A stretch of DNA of 64,000 nucleotides from Anthoceros angustus (Eukaryota; Streptophyta; Anthocerotopsida; Anthocerotales; Anthocerotaceae): the NCBI GenBank assembly GCA_010909165.1, contig VJWM01000025.1, positions 1,178,001 through 1,242,000 on the forward strand, read 5' to 3'. This document shows positions 23,150 to 34,537 of the stretch, piece by piece. The position numbers and the translations under genes were made by a program. The notes beneath the pieces were generated by a model. The model ran no database searches. It saw only the letters and a list, made by a program, of their open reading frames with translations, and had not been told where the DNA came from. Each line of letters starts with the position of its first letter. Positions within the stretch are counted from its first letter, which is position 1.

Positions 23150-23720
23150 TCACCCAGACGCCGCCGCATTGAGGGCATTCTTGGGACCGGTCAACTACTA
23201 TCGCCGCTTTGTCGCAACATGAGTAGTGCAAAGCTCGTATGAATTGCTCAAGAAGGAGTGCCCGGCATGGGAACAAGAGCAAGAACAAGCTAAGTGAGTT
23301 GAAGAACCAGCGAAAGGCCAATGTTAAAAAGGCTCGACTTTGAGAAGCCTTTTGTCTTGTACGGATTGAGTGCGGTGGTCTTGGGGTCAGTAGCTCAAAG
23401 ACGAGGAAGGCAGAGAGTCGACATGCGAGTAGGGTCCAACAATGCCGCGGAGGCGAACTACTCGTCATATGAAGGGGAATGCCTGGCGGCCGTTTGGGCG
23501 GTTTTACATTTCAGAGTGTATTTGTTTGGTCGGAGCTTTTAGTTGATCACAGATCATCAGCCCCTACACTGGCTGATGACAAACATGAAATTGAGCGGGA
23601 AACTTGCCAGATGGGCGCTCTTGCTTTCTGAGTACGATATGCAGATTGTGCATCGAGCGGGCAAAGTGCATCTCAATGCCGACTGACTCGAGAACCCGCA
23701 GCGACAAAGGTGATGCGATC
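23150..23720 (+). pseudogene. Gypsy-2 RNase H
   Basis: Readable pieces are AALRAFLGPVNYYRRF (23160-23210, the RT-RNase H connection), KPFVLYGLSAVVLG (about 23340-23385, where duplicate copy 1 still reads FVLYTD with the catalytic Asp), SSYEGECLAAVWAVLHF (23462-23512, catalytic Glu) and ITDHQPLHWLMTNMKLSGK (about 23545-23600). HRAGKVHLNAD closes the domain near 23650-23685. This is a typical Ty3 RNase H with frameshifts. It would remove genomic RNA during reverse transcription. Confidence 0.83.
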
Positions 23721-23959
23721 GGAGCAAGGCAGACTTTGGATCCACTCAAGGCATGCCCGGTTATTACATGGCCCTCATGTCCATAGAGCAAGAAGATGGA
23801 AGGCATCCGCCGAGGGAGGAGAGAGACATCCGGAATGAGCAAGCCATATACCATCATGGAAGGATGATCCTGGTATGGACCCTGCCCTACACATTACAAC
23901 AAAGATCACGTTACACCTATGAAACGGCAAAGTATGGGTGATGATCGTGAGTACTCAAG

Positions 23960-24790
23960 GAGGTACCACCCATAGGGGAGAGGAAGCAATTGGCAACCAA
24001 GGTGCACATCACGCTTGGACACTTTGGGGTAAAACGAACGCATCATATGTTGAAGAACGCCTACTTTTGGTCAGGGATGTATGCAGATGTTGAAAAGGTG
24101 GTGGCCAAGTGTGCCGCGTGTGATGCAGTTAAGGCCAGGTTCAACAGCCAGGATGTGGTGTTGCACTCGCTGCCCATTAGGGGACTCTTCTTCAGATGGT
24201 CTGTCAACTTGATGCCTGAGCTACCAATTACCAAGCAGGGCAACAGACACTGCATGTTGATGATCGAGCATTTTTCAAAATGGGTGGAATTGGCCTTCCG
24301 CCAGCTTAGAAGTTCGCAGATACGCCTGAGCATTTCGCAATGTGTTCTCGCAGATATGGTAGTTCGAAGTGCTAATCGACCAAGGCAATGAGTTTCGAGG
24401 AGAGTTTCGTTGCTGGATCAAGCTCGATAGATCACAGGCGAACTTCCCGAGATCACCCTCAGCCGATGGGTCATGAATGAGCGATTAGTGCATCTTCAAG
24501 GATTCTCTAAAATATTGCATGGAGATTGAGCCCGATTGTTGGGATGAGCTATTGCCTTATGTGGCTCGGATACCGAATCATCGCAAGCCGTGACTTGGCA
24601 ACTTCAACAGATACATCATGTTTGGCGAAGCGATCATGCCAAATATAGTGGCAGACACTTACCTGTGCCCGTGGATCGGGCACAGACCTCAAGGATGTCT
24701 TTCGAATTGCAAGCAAGAGCCAGTTATTTCAACGTGTGATGCTGGTGGCCATGGACAACCTAGCTATAGCCCAACACCGGGATCAGCTTC
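23960..24790 (+). pseudogene. Gypsy-2 integrase, zinc domain and core
   Basis: An open frame at 23990-24391 gives a clear HHCC domain: VHITLGHFGVKRTHH, then FWSGMYADVEKVV, then KCAACDAVK. The core start reads WSVNLMPELP followed by HCMLMIEHFSKWVEL. In active integrases these are WxxDL and xxDxFSKW, so the first catalytic Asp appears as Asn here. After 24391 the frame is broken but motif-like strings continue (QGNEFRGEF-like at about 24391-24410; SPSADG-like near 24460), up to VAMDNLAIAQHRD near 24750-24787. There the Ty1 element interrupts the domain. Confidence 0.8.
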
Positions 24791-25044
24791 TGATGAAATA
24801 TATTAGGTATAGGGCACTATTCACTAGGGCACCTTTACTTAATGATTATTATATGCCTAGGGCACTAAGTAGTTTTCTTTAGGTGGTTATTTAGGTAGTT
24901 AGTTGTTATAACCACTTATGGTTACAACAACTTATGGTTGTAACCACCGACTCTACCTACTATTTAAACACTCTTGTATTTTCTATTATGTAATGCAACT
25001 CTACAAGACTCTTTTGCAAGTGCGTTTGTGCGTGATTCTCATCA
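24791..25044 (+). repeat. Ty1 element 5' LTR
   Basis: 254 bases, TG...CA. It contains the runs of TTATGGTTGTAACCACC and a TATTTAAACAC TATA-like box (24960-24970) near the end, followed by CTCTTGTATTTTC. It matches 34538-34805 closely apart from an 18-base tandem unit missing here and a small change near the end. Confidence 0.9.
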
Positions 25045-25056
25045 TGGTATGGGAGC
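25045..25056 (+). promoter_or_regulatory. Ty1 element primer binding site
   Basis: TGGTATGGGAGC directly follows the 5' LTR. It closely resembles TGGTATCAGAGC, the initiator-Met tRNA site of plant copia elements, with two differences. Confidence 0.85.
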
Positions 25057-25225
25057 TTGCTCTAGATGCTTGAGCACCTTGCTTGCCTCTTCTTTAGGCA
25101 TGAATTGTTTTGTGCATTACTAATTTTGCAACATGGAATTTTGGCTTGGAGGCAACTTTACAATTATGCTCAACATCATATTTTTATGATGCACAAATTG
25201 TGCATCACTTTCTTGACTCCTTCTC

Positions 25226-28200
25226 ATGGGGCAAGGAAGTAGGAGGAGATTGAAGGCTGCATCAAGGGAGAATGCATCAAATTATAATAATTACGATAAA
25301 TTTATAGATCCAATTGAAAGAGATTCTAAATTTATTAGCAATTTATTAATTGCAATTCTTATAAAATCAGAGAATCAAGGAGAGTTGATTGAGGTTGCTA
25401 AGAGAGATTTACTTACTTGTTTTAGTTTATCACAAGTAGAATCTCTAGTTTTAGCACTCAACACATTCCTAATCTACATGCTGGTCCTGTTGTGATTAGT
25501 AGCACAAATTCTCTGCAGCCTCTCCTTAAATCTATCAAAATAGATTCAGAACTTAGACATGATGTCATTAGTAGACAATTGTCGTCTTTGGCTCATGCCT
25601 TCAATCATTTAGCTGGATGCATTGAAGACTTAGATACTAAAATGTCTAAAAGTTCCCTGCAGAAATTCACATTTTTACCTGCAGATTCTGTTTTTGATAT
25701 GATTGGAGCATCGTCTGGTGAAATCTCCTCCAAGACAGCACGCACAGCGTGGAATGGTCTTTAAACATCTTTGCCATGGCTAGTCGGAAGATGAGGAGAG
25801 CAACTTGACGAAGAAGTCAACATCAACAAGGACCCTATTGAGACCAAATCAATGGTTGTCAATAATTATGGAGACAGCTTCAAAGAAAAGGACAGATTCA
25901 ATGGCAAGGACTACGACGTCTGGCGCCTTGAATGAGGGAGTATTGCGTCTTATGACCTATGGGATATTGTCGGAGCCTTAGAGCGCCCAAGATGGGGTCT
26001 TGACGAAGAAGTCAACATCAACAAGGACCCTATTGAGACCAAATCAATGGTTGTCAATAATTATGGAGACGACTTCAAAGAAAAGGATGATTCAATGGCA
26101 AGGACTACGGCGCCTGCGAATGAGGGAGTATTGCGTAACCGTGACCTATGGGATATTGTCGGAGCCTTAGAGCGCCCAAGATGGGTGTCTAAAACGCACT
26201 GGATGCGAAGGATGAGAGAGCCCGAGGATATGATTATCGATGGTCTCTCTCCATATGGTACGGCAAATCGGAGGCGGGATCCTCCAAGGAAATGTGGGAT
26301 CACCGCCATGGCTAGTCGGGAAGATGAGGGAGAGCAACTTGACGAAGAAGTCAACATCAACAAGGACCCTATTGAGACCAAATCAATGGTTGTCAATAAT
26401 TATGGAGACGACTTCAAAGAAAAGGATGATTCAATGGCAAGGACTACGGCGTCGGCGCCGAATGAGGGAGTATTGCGTGTGACCTATGGGATATTGTCGG
26501 AGCCTTAGAGCGCCCAAGATGGGGTCGACAACGCACACAGGATGCGAAGGATGAGAGAGCCAGGATATGATTATCTGGTCTCTCTCTCCATATGGTACGG
26601 CAAATCGTCGAGGATCCTCCAAGGAAATGTGGGATCACCTCGCACAATTATACTCCTCCAAGGATGTTATGAGTCGATGGCTGCTACTCACTTCCTTAAG
26701 ATGAGGGAATCGACACCATTGAACACCATATTAGTGCTTTTCGAATGGCAAGATCCCAACTTGAAGGCTGCATCAAGGAGAATGCATCAAATTATAATAA
26801 TTCGATAAATTTATAGATCCAATTGAAAGAGATTCTAAATTTATTAGCAATTTTATTGGTGCAATCCTTATAAAATCGGAGAATCAAGGAGAGTTGATTG
26901 AGGTGGCTAAGAGAGATTTACTTACTTGTTTTAGTTTATCACAAGTAGAATCTCTAGTTTTAGCACTCCAACACATTCCTAATCTACATGCTCTTGTTGT
27001 GATTAGTAGCACAGATTCTCGCCTCCTTAAATCTATCAAAATAGATTCGAACTTAGACATGATGTCATTAGTAGACAATTGTCGTCTTTGGCTCATGCCT
27101 TCAATCATTTAGTGGATGCATTGAAGACTTAGATACTAAAATGTCTAAAAGTTCCTGAAATTCACATTTTACCGCAGACTGCTTTTGATATGATTGGAGC
27201 ATCGTCGTGAAATCTCCTCCAAGGCAGCACGCACAGCGTGGAATGGTCTTTAAACATCTTTGCCATGGCTAGTCGGGAAGATGAGGAGAGCAACTTGACG
27301 AAGAAGTCAACATCAACAAGGACCCTATTGAGACCAAATCAATGGTTGTCAATAATTATGGAGACGACTTCAAAGAAAAGGATGATTCAATGGCAAGGAC
27401 TACGACGTCTGGCGCCTTGAATGAGGGAGTATTGCGTCTTATGACCTATGGGATATTGTCGGAGCCTTAGAGCGCCAAGATGGGGTCTTGACGAAGAAGT
27501 CAACATCAACAAGGACCCTATTGAGACCAAATCAATGGTTGTCAATAATTATGGAGACGACTTCAAAGAAAAGGATGATTCAATGGCAAGGACTACGGCG
27601 CCTGCGAATGAGGGAGTATTGCGTAACCGTGACCTATGGGATATTGTCGGAGCCTTAGAGCGCCAAGATGGGTGTCTAAAACGCACTGGATGCGAAGGAT
27701 GAGAGAGCCCGAGGATATGATTATCGATGGTCTCTCTCCATATGGTACGGCAAATCAGTGCGGGATCCTCCAAGGAAATGTGGGATCACCGCCATGGCTA
27801 GTCGGGAAGATGAGGGAGAGCAACTTGACGAAGAAGTCAACATCAACAAGGACCCTATTGAGACCAAATCAATGGTTGTCAATAATTATGGAGACGACTT
27901 CAAAGAAAAGGATGATTCAATGGCAAGGACTACGGCGTCGGCGCCGAATGAGGGAGTATTGCGTGTGACCTATGGGATATTGTCGGAGCCTTAGAGCGCC
28001 AAGATGGGGTCGACAACGCACACAGGATGCGAAGGATGAGAGAGCCAGGATATGATTATCTGGTCTCTCTCTCCATATGGTACGGCAAATCGTCGAGGAT
28101 CCTCCAAGGAAATGTGGGATCACCTCGCACAATTATACTCCTCCAAGGATGTTATGAGTCGATGGCTGCTACTCACTTCCTTAAGATGAGGGAATCGACA

Positions 28201-29740
28201 CCATTGAACACCATATTAGTGCTTTTTAGAAGATAGCAAGATCCCAACTTGAAGGCTGCATCAAGGAGAATGCATCAAATTATAATAATTCGATAAATTT
28301 ATAGATCCAATTGAAAGAGATTCTAAATTTATTAGCAATTTTATTGGTGCAATCCTTATAAAATCGAGAGAATCAAGGAGAGTTGATTGAGGTGGCTAAG
28401 AGAGATTTACTTACTTGTTTTAGTTTATCACAAGTAGAATCTCTAGTTTTAGCACTCCAACACATTCCTAATCTACATGCTCTTGTTGTGATTAGTAGCA
28501 CAGATTCTCGCCTCCTTAAATCTATCAAAATAGATTCGAACTTAGACATGATGTCATTAGTAGACAATTGTCGTCTTTGGCTCATGCCTTCAATCATTTA
28601 GTGGATGCATTGAAGACTTAGATACTAAAATGTCTAAAAGTTCCTGAAATTCACATTTTACCGCAGACTGCTTTTGATATGATTGGAGCATCGTCTCGTG
28701 AAATCTCCTCCAAGAGACGCCCAGTAGTCGTGGTCTTTAAACATCACCGCCATGGCTAGTCGGGAAGATGAGGGAGAGCAACTTGACGAAGAAGTCAACA
28801 TCAACAAGGACCCTATTGAGACCAAATCAATGGTTGTCAATAATTATGGAGACTTCAAAGAAAAGGATGATTCAATGGCAAGGACTACGACGTGGCGCTG
28901 CGAATGAGGGAGTATTGCGTAACGTGACCTATGGGATATTGTCGGAGCCTTAGAGCGCCAAGATGGGGTCGAAAAAACGCACTGGATGCGAAGGATGAGA
29001 GAGCCGATATGATTATCTGGTCTCTCTCTCCATATGGTACGGCAAATCGAGGGATCCTCCAAGGAAATGTGGGATCACCTCGCACAATTATACTCCTCCA
29101 AGGATGTTATGAGTCCGATGACCGCTACTGTAACTTCCACAACCTTAAGATGAGGGAATCGACACCATTGAACACCATATTAGTGCTTTTCGAATGGCAA
29201 GATCCCAACTTGAAGTCGCTTCCAACTCCAAGCTCTCCGAGTTAACATGCTTTGTTGCATTATTATCCTCTCTTCCATCCTCCTATAGATCATTTGTGAC
29301 AACTCAAAATGTCAGTATTGAGAACAGCCGAAAAATATGGACAAGCATGATACCTTGGACATAAGTATAAATGAGTTGATCGGAGCATTGATATGAGGAG
29401 TCCAATGACATCAAGACTCACGAACTAGCCGGCAAGAAGTGATGTACAGGAAGAGGCGAGGAAGTGGTCGCGGTCGAGGCGCGCAAACGGACCTCCTTCC
29501 ACTAAGCCGCCACTTCATCCAGCTTCTGTGGAGCTTCTCCGTCTTCTTCTACACCGCAAGAGGTAATAAGAAGACGGAATTATTTGCAATTGGTGCGAAT
29601 CCCAAATCACATGGAGAAGGACTGAAGGAAGAAAATGGTGAGCCTAGGAAAGAGGCCTCACCCGCATATGTTGTGAAGAAACCATCCTCTTCAACTCCTT
29701 CTCGCTTACAGATGCCTGCATCCTCCCGCCCTACAAATCA
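25226..29740 (+). pseudogene. Ty1 gag region
   Basis: An N-terminal part of about 170 codons is best seen in unit 1 (25226-25764): NNYDKFIDPIERDSKFI, then DLLTCFSLSQVESLVLA, then DVISRQLSSLAHAFNHLAG. I do not recognise it as a named family. The copia gag proper follows, with FNGKDYDVW, YDLWDIV, DMIIxSLSP, DPPRxxWDHLAQLY and, near 29240-29310, FVALLSSLPSSYRSFVTTQN. Bases 29310-29740 hold a basic low-complexity segment; I could not find an intact CCHC knuckle. The duplications and frameshifts prevent translation as one product. Confidence 0.75.
25250..29209 (+). repeat. Triplicated gag block of the Ty1 element
   Basis: Three units start at TTGAAGGCTGCATCAAGG: about 25250-26760, 26761-28248 and 28249-29209. 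Inside units 1 and 2 a smaller piece encoding DEEVNINKDPIETKSMVVNN, up to YDLWDIVGALE, occurs three times; in unit 3 it occurs once. The inner piece starts near 25804, 25999, 26338, 27294, 27487, 27826 and 28784. The large junctions share TTGAAG. One unit would be enough for a normal gag. Confidence 0.9.
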
Positions 29741-30345
29741 ATTCGTACCTTGATAGTGGAGCTACCTCACACATCTGTCATGACAAAGACTCCTTTGAGT
29801 CATATTCCCCAACCACGGACACCGACTGTCCTCTTGGGTGATGATCACAACCTCCCAATAGCAGTGCAGTTCGTTGTCCTCGATGTTCCACAGTCGACTC
29901 TTCACTTACGTCATGTCCTTCATGTACCAGCCATGTGTAAAAATCTAGTCTCTGCCGCTAGTTTATGTCATGCACATACTATGCAAGTCACACTTTATGC
30001 AGATAGTTGTCTTATTTCATACACCTCCAATAAGTCACATGCCATCTGCATAGGCATACTAGAAGATGGGCTATACAAACTTTCAGCTCAAGTGGGTCCC
30101 ACACATTCCATCAATGTCGCGTCCCCCAATTCTGCACCACCCAGCCATACCATGTTGTGGCATTGTCGTCTCGGTCATCCTAATAGCCAAAAATTAGTAC
30201 AAATGTCTAAGGCAGGAAATCTATACCGCACACCCTGCCTTTCTCAAATTCAACACCTTCCATGGTGTGAGACTTGTGTCATTACCAAAAGACATCAAGC
30301 CCCTTTCGAACATCTCTCCACGAGGCGACATCTCCTCTAGAGCTT
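29741..30345 (+). pseudogene. Ty1 protease and pre-integrase domain
   Basis: At 29746-29786 one frame reads YLDSGATSHICHD, the Ty1-type aspartic protease active site (DSG). The adjacent frame, open from 29750 to 30340 (196 residues), continues with VLLGDDHNLPI, LHLRHVLHVPAMCKNLVS and LWHCRLGHPNSQKL. It ends with a C-x2-C pair (CETCVITKRHQAPF), the GAG-pre-integrase and zinc region. A single frame change separates the active site from the rest. Confidence 0.85.
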
Positions 30346-31180
30346 GTTCATAGACATTTGTGGCCCTATCTCTACACCTTCCTTCGGTAGCGTATATTTT
30401 TGACCTTCATCGACTACTCCCGCTTTACACTCACCTATATCCTTAATCACAAGGGTGATACTTATCATTTCTTCAAGGACTATATGGCTGGCGGAGAGAT
30501 TGAGAGAAGAAACTCAAGACCTTACGTTACAATGGTGGCGAGTTTACTTCTAAAGTTTGAGGACTTTTGCCGAGCTCAAGGTATAGCTCAACAACTCACG
30601 TTGTATACACTCCTCAACAAAATGGCGTGAAAATAAAAATCTGCGCCTTCAAGAGATCACGCTTGTTAACCCAAGCAAATTTACCCAAAGTATATTAATG
30701 AGGCACTCCTCACGCCATATCTCATGAATCGATCGCCCACTGCGGTCAAGGTATGACACCTTATGAAGCCTTTATGGCAAGAAGCCTTCTATTGATCATC
30801 TCGCATTTTGGATCTCCGGCATATGTCTTTATTCCTAAAGCATTGCGTAAGAAGTTAGATCCGAAAGCGGCCAGATATACTTTTATTGGTTATACGGAAG
30901 GAATCAAGGGCTATAAATTATTTGATCCTTCCACCAAAAAGCTTCTTTATGCTCGCAGCGTCACTTTTCATGAACATTCCCTATTTTCTCCTTCAGTGGG
31001 AGATCTAATGCCTCCCCATCCTTCATCTACTGATGCGGAGCCTGAATGTTCTTCTTTTGATACTAGTGACTACATTATGGACTTCCCTGTTCCTGCTCTC
31101 CGTGTCCCTTCCGATGGACCTATTATGCAGGAGGAGGAGTTAGCCCCTTCTTACGTCTCGACTCACCTTCATTAGATACC
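30335..31180 (+). pseudogene. Ty1 integrase core and C-terminal region
   Basis: ELVHRHLWP-like near 30340 reads FIDICGPISTPSFG in the correct frame (first catalytic Asp). LTFIDYSRFTLTYILNHKGD at 30400-30460 is the second Asp region. The string near 30520-30560 is a broken DNGGEF motif, and TLYTLLNKMA (about 30600-30630) corresponds to TPQQNG. The C-terminal part in the open frame 30753-31175 reads MTPYEAF, then HFGSPAYVFIPK, then GYTEGIKGYKLFDP, as in copia integrases. Confidence 0.82.
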
Positions 31181-31479
31181 GAGGAACCTCAACATTTTGA
31201 TGATATTCACGATGATCCGGACGAACCCGAGCGTGACCGAGTATTTAGTTGAGGACCCTCCTCGTGAATCAACCCTTCTTGAAGACGAGAAGACGAGCAA
31301 CTGCACAAAGGTACAATCTCGTAACTGCACCAACCATCCTCGGTCCGCAGTTGGAAGGAGCCTCCTTTGGGATACCTAGCTACTCCGTCAGATATCGTGC
31401 AACTATTGACCCAAGAACCCACTACTCTCAAACAAGCCTTCTCATCCCCGAAAAGGACTTATGGAAGGCGAGATTCTGA

Positions 31480-32380
31480 ATATGACTCCTTGATCAAGAA
31501 TTCTACATGGAATCGGGTCAAACCCCTAAGGGAGGAAGATAGTGACAAGCAAATGGGTATTTAAAATCAAGAGAAAAGGAGATGGTTCCATTGAAAGATA
31601 TAAGGCACGTCTAGTAGCCAGAGGCTTTACACAAATTCCTGGCCTAGACTACGTACCTTGGGCCACTTATGCCCCTGTAGCCAAATTTGCTAGCCTTGAA
31701 TGATATTTGCCTTATCGCAGATGATCTTGAACTCCATATGATGGATGTAAAGACAGATATTTACATGGGCATCTACAAGAAGAAATATACATGAAACAAC
31801 CTGAGGGTTATGAGGTTAAAGGCAAAGAAGATTTGGTGTGTAAGCTTATTAAATGTATCTACGGATTGAAGCAATCCGGTAAGGAATGGAACACCGTAAT
31901 ACATATTAAGCTTATTAAACGAGGTTTTAGACAAAGCAAGGCAGATTCTTGCATGTATATCTTAATCTCTGGAAAAGAGATAATTTACCTCTTACTCTAC
32001 GTCGATGACGTATTTATGGCTTCCTCTTCATCCTCTCTCCTAGCCGAGATTAAAGCTTGGTTAAGAAGTCATTTTGAAATGACTGATCTTGGAGAGCTGA
32101 CTTACGCACTTGGTGTTAATATTATGAGAGATAGAAGCCGTAAGACTTTAAGCGTTTTTCAAACAAAATATATTAAGGAAAGCTTAATCAAATTTGGATT
32201 AGAAGACGCTAAACCTGCTCCCACTCCTTTTGCTAGTGGGATACGACTCACGTTGGAAATGAGTCCTAAACAGATGCGCATAAGTTACGATGTCGGTTCC
32301 TTATCGACATCTTGTTGGCACACTTATATATTTGAGCAACTTCACTAGGCCCATATAGCTTTTGAAGTTAGTGCTTGTTC
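31480..32380 (+). pseudogene. Ty1 reverse transcriptase
   Basis: Copia RT motifs in order: [20 protein letters not shown] (31552-31610), [36 protein letters not shown]-like (31738-31770), QPEGYEV, CKLIKCIYGLKQSGKEWN (31841-31892) and YVDDVFMA, with YVDD codons at 31998-32009. MTDLGELTYALGVNI is at 32081-32125. The frame 31791-32348 (185 residues) is open across the catalytic site, so this part is the least damaged of the element. Confidence 0.9.
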
Positions 32381-32930
32381 ACAATTTTGGAGAATCTCGG
32401 TCGTGAACATTGGGCATCATCAAACGTATATTTAGGTACCTTAAGGGTACAATGAATACGATTAGTTTATCAACATACACCAAGTATGAACAAACCAATA
32501 TTAACGGCATATGCTGATGCCGACTATGCTGGTGATCCCGACACACGGCGATCAGTATCTGGCTATGTACTTATGCTATGCAAAGCTCCCATATCATGGT
32601 CAAGTAAGAAACAAATGACCATTGCCCTTTCAAGCACTGAGTCAGAGTATAGAGTACTAACCTCAGTTGCCAAGGATATTGTATGGAGTAGGTTAGCCTT
32701 AAGTGAGCTCAATCACACACAAGACAACCCTACACCTCTATAAGGATAGTCAAGGAGCCATAGCATTAGCCGAAACTGCTTTCCATTCTAGGACTAAACA
32801 CATAGTCGAATACCATTACATTAGAGAAATGTTGGGAAATAAAACTATTGATATTAGTTATATTCAAACTCGGGATAACGCATTGATTTATTCACAAAGT
32901 CCCTTGGTCGGAATTACATATTAAACATAT
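32380..32930 (+). pseudogene. Ty1 RNase H
   Basis: [19 protein letters not shown] (32510-32565, catalytic Asp), then [19 protein letters not shown] (32597-32650, catalytic Glu), then KDSQGAIALAE (32744-32776) and RTKHIVEYHYIRE (32790-32830). Two frames overlap at 32703-32743, indicating a one-step frameshift. This is the standard end of a copia polyprotein. Confidence 0.9.
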
Positions 32931-32949
32931 GAAGACCTTAGGTATATTA

Positions 32950-34537
32950 GATACCAAGTCAATACCAACCTAACCAAGAAGATCGCTATCCGGGCCGATT
33001 AAGTTAACCTTATTTCTTCAAGCCCATTTCTTAACTACATATTCCATTTCCTCTTCAATTTCTAAATGGTCTTCGTAGTATTCCCCAAAGATCCTTGCTA
33101 AGTGCCCAAGCATCCTAAACCATAGTGCAAGAAGGGTCAAAATAATATTTCTTTATTATAACTTTTGCTTATTGAGAACACTTACTATAGATGTGCTTAG
33201 TGTGTCCTCTCGAACTCCTTACAGCTCGAACCTAGTCACACCATGTGGATTCCGGTAATTTGGTACACATATTCAACTGGAGGGTTAGAAGCCGCATAAT
33301 CTCCAGGGCACACTATGTAAGTGGTAGTGGTCAATCCACCTTCAGGCATGCAGCTGCTAGCTTGGACTTCCCTTGCAATATAGCTTGGACTCTGGCGACA
33401 GTTAATGGGGTGGATCACAAGTCTTAGGAGACTTGCCCTTGCATAAATTTTCTTCAGTAAAATCTGTATCAATTTCGGTGAATCAAGCTGGAGTGGAACA
33501 TTTCAGCACGTATGAGCATATGTGGGCATGAAAGTTGGTTCCTACCTTTGCTATTAGATTCTTCATGAAGGTTATCAGCTATATTTTTCAGTCGACGATG
33601 ATATCTCGATTACACCAACGTGCACTGCAGTAGGTGTGTTGTGATGAAGATCAATTGCTGGCATTCCAGCCGCCATTCGCGATTCAACCCATGTTTTCAC
33701 TGAAGTTCGAAAATTTGAGGCTTCACCATCCGAGGTTCCAATCACACATGTTGTTGTTTCCAATGGTATAGTCATGGCGGCCATCTTCCACAGCTACGAT
33801 GCCGCCGTGCCTTCCGCTTGACCTTATGATATGTGAATTTCCAGCCACTTTAGGAAAGATGGATATCGCCATGATTGCATCGTGGCAATCCGCTTATTCT
33901 TCCTTGTGGTGCTGCAGCAGCCATCCGACCGCCGCAATGCCGTTGTGGTATGAAATTGTGGTCCGGCAATGGAAGGAATCCTCTGGACCGGTGTTGTAGG
34001 AGGTCGGAGGATCTTTTGCAAATTCAGCCTTTCCGGATGCGTTTCCCGCCATGGATGTCCTGTGAGCACAGCCTAAGGGCGCCTGCTTGAGGGGAGAACA
34101 CAAGCACAATGGCCGCAATGGCCGCAGTAGAAGGTATGAAGATGAGGTATCGCAATCAAGCCCCACATGGTGAAATCGCCAGCTATTTGCTGGACTAGAA
34201 CTCTAGGCCCGGGCGCCTCGGAAATGGTCGAGCAGGAAAAATCGGCGACGGCGCGCACGAGGGGGCGAGCCGGGCTCCCTGCCCGCCATAGCACGCGGCG
34301 AAGCTTGAGCTGGCTCCGCGTGGTGGACGAGGGGGCGAACCGCCAAGCCCGTCCGTTAAGTTTTCTTTTCGGCATTTTCATTTTAAAAATATTTTCCTAT
34401 TTTCTTATATAGGTTATTTCCTTTATGTTTTTAAATTAATTTTGCTTAAGGTCTAGTCTTGCTTTAGGCCTATTTTGGCTCATTTTGAAGCTAGAAAAAT
34501 CCTCTATTTTGTCACCCCTAGTTCACGTGAGTGGGAG
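32950..34537. other. Ty1 3' region of unknown origin
   Basis: About 1.6 kb between the RNase H stop and the 3' LTR. Most plant copia elements have far less here. Bases 33240-34380 are less AT-rich than the rest of the element and hold several modest open frames on both strands: minus 33575-33784 and 34073-34381, plus 33799-33999. No domain is recognised. It could be a captured host fragment or a third-ORF region. A short purine-rich GAGTGGGAG at 34529-34537 just before the LTR may be the polypurine tract. Confidence 0.55.

Larger units (their letters stand above)
20904..23450. repeat. Tandem duplication spanning MTase end, RT and RNase H start
   Basis: Unit 1 is about 20904-22178 and unit 2 about 22179-23450, each near 1.27 kb. 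The join is at GCCGCGAGGC, a 10-base string shared, with small differences, by the methyltransferase end (GCCACGAGGC) and the RNase H sequence (GCCGCGGAGGC). Unit 2 therefore starts with a truncated methyltransferase tail (ISNIS at about 22188) and carries a second RT. Each copy lacks bases present in the other. Confidence 0.88.
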
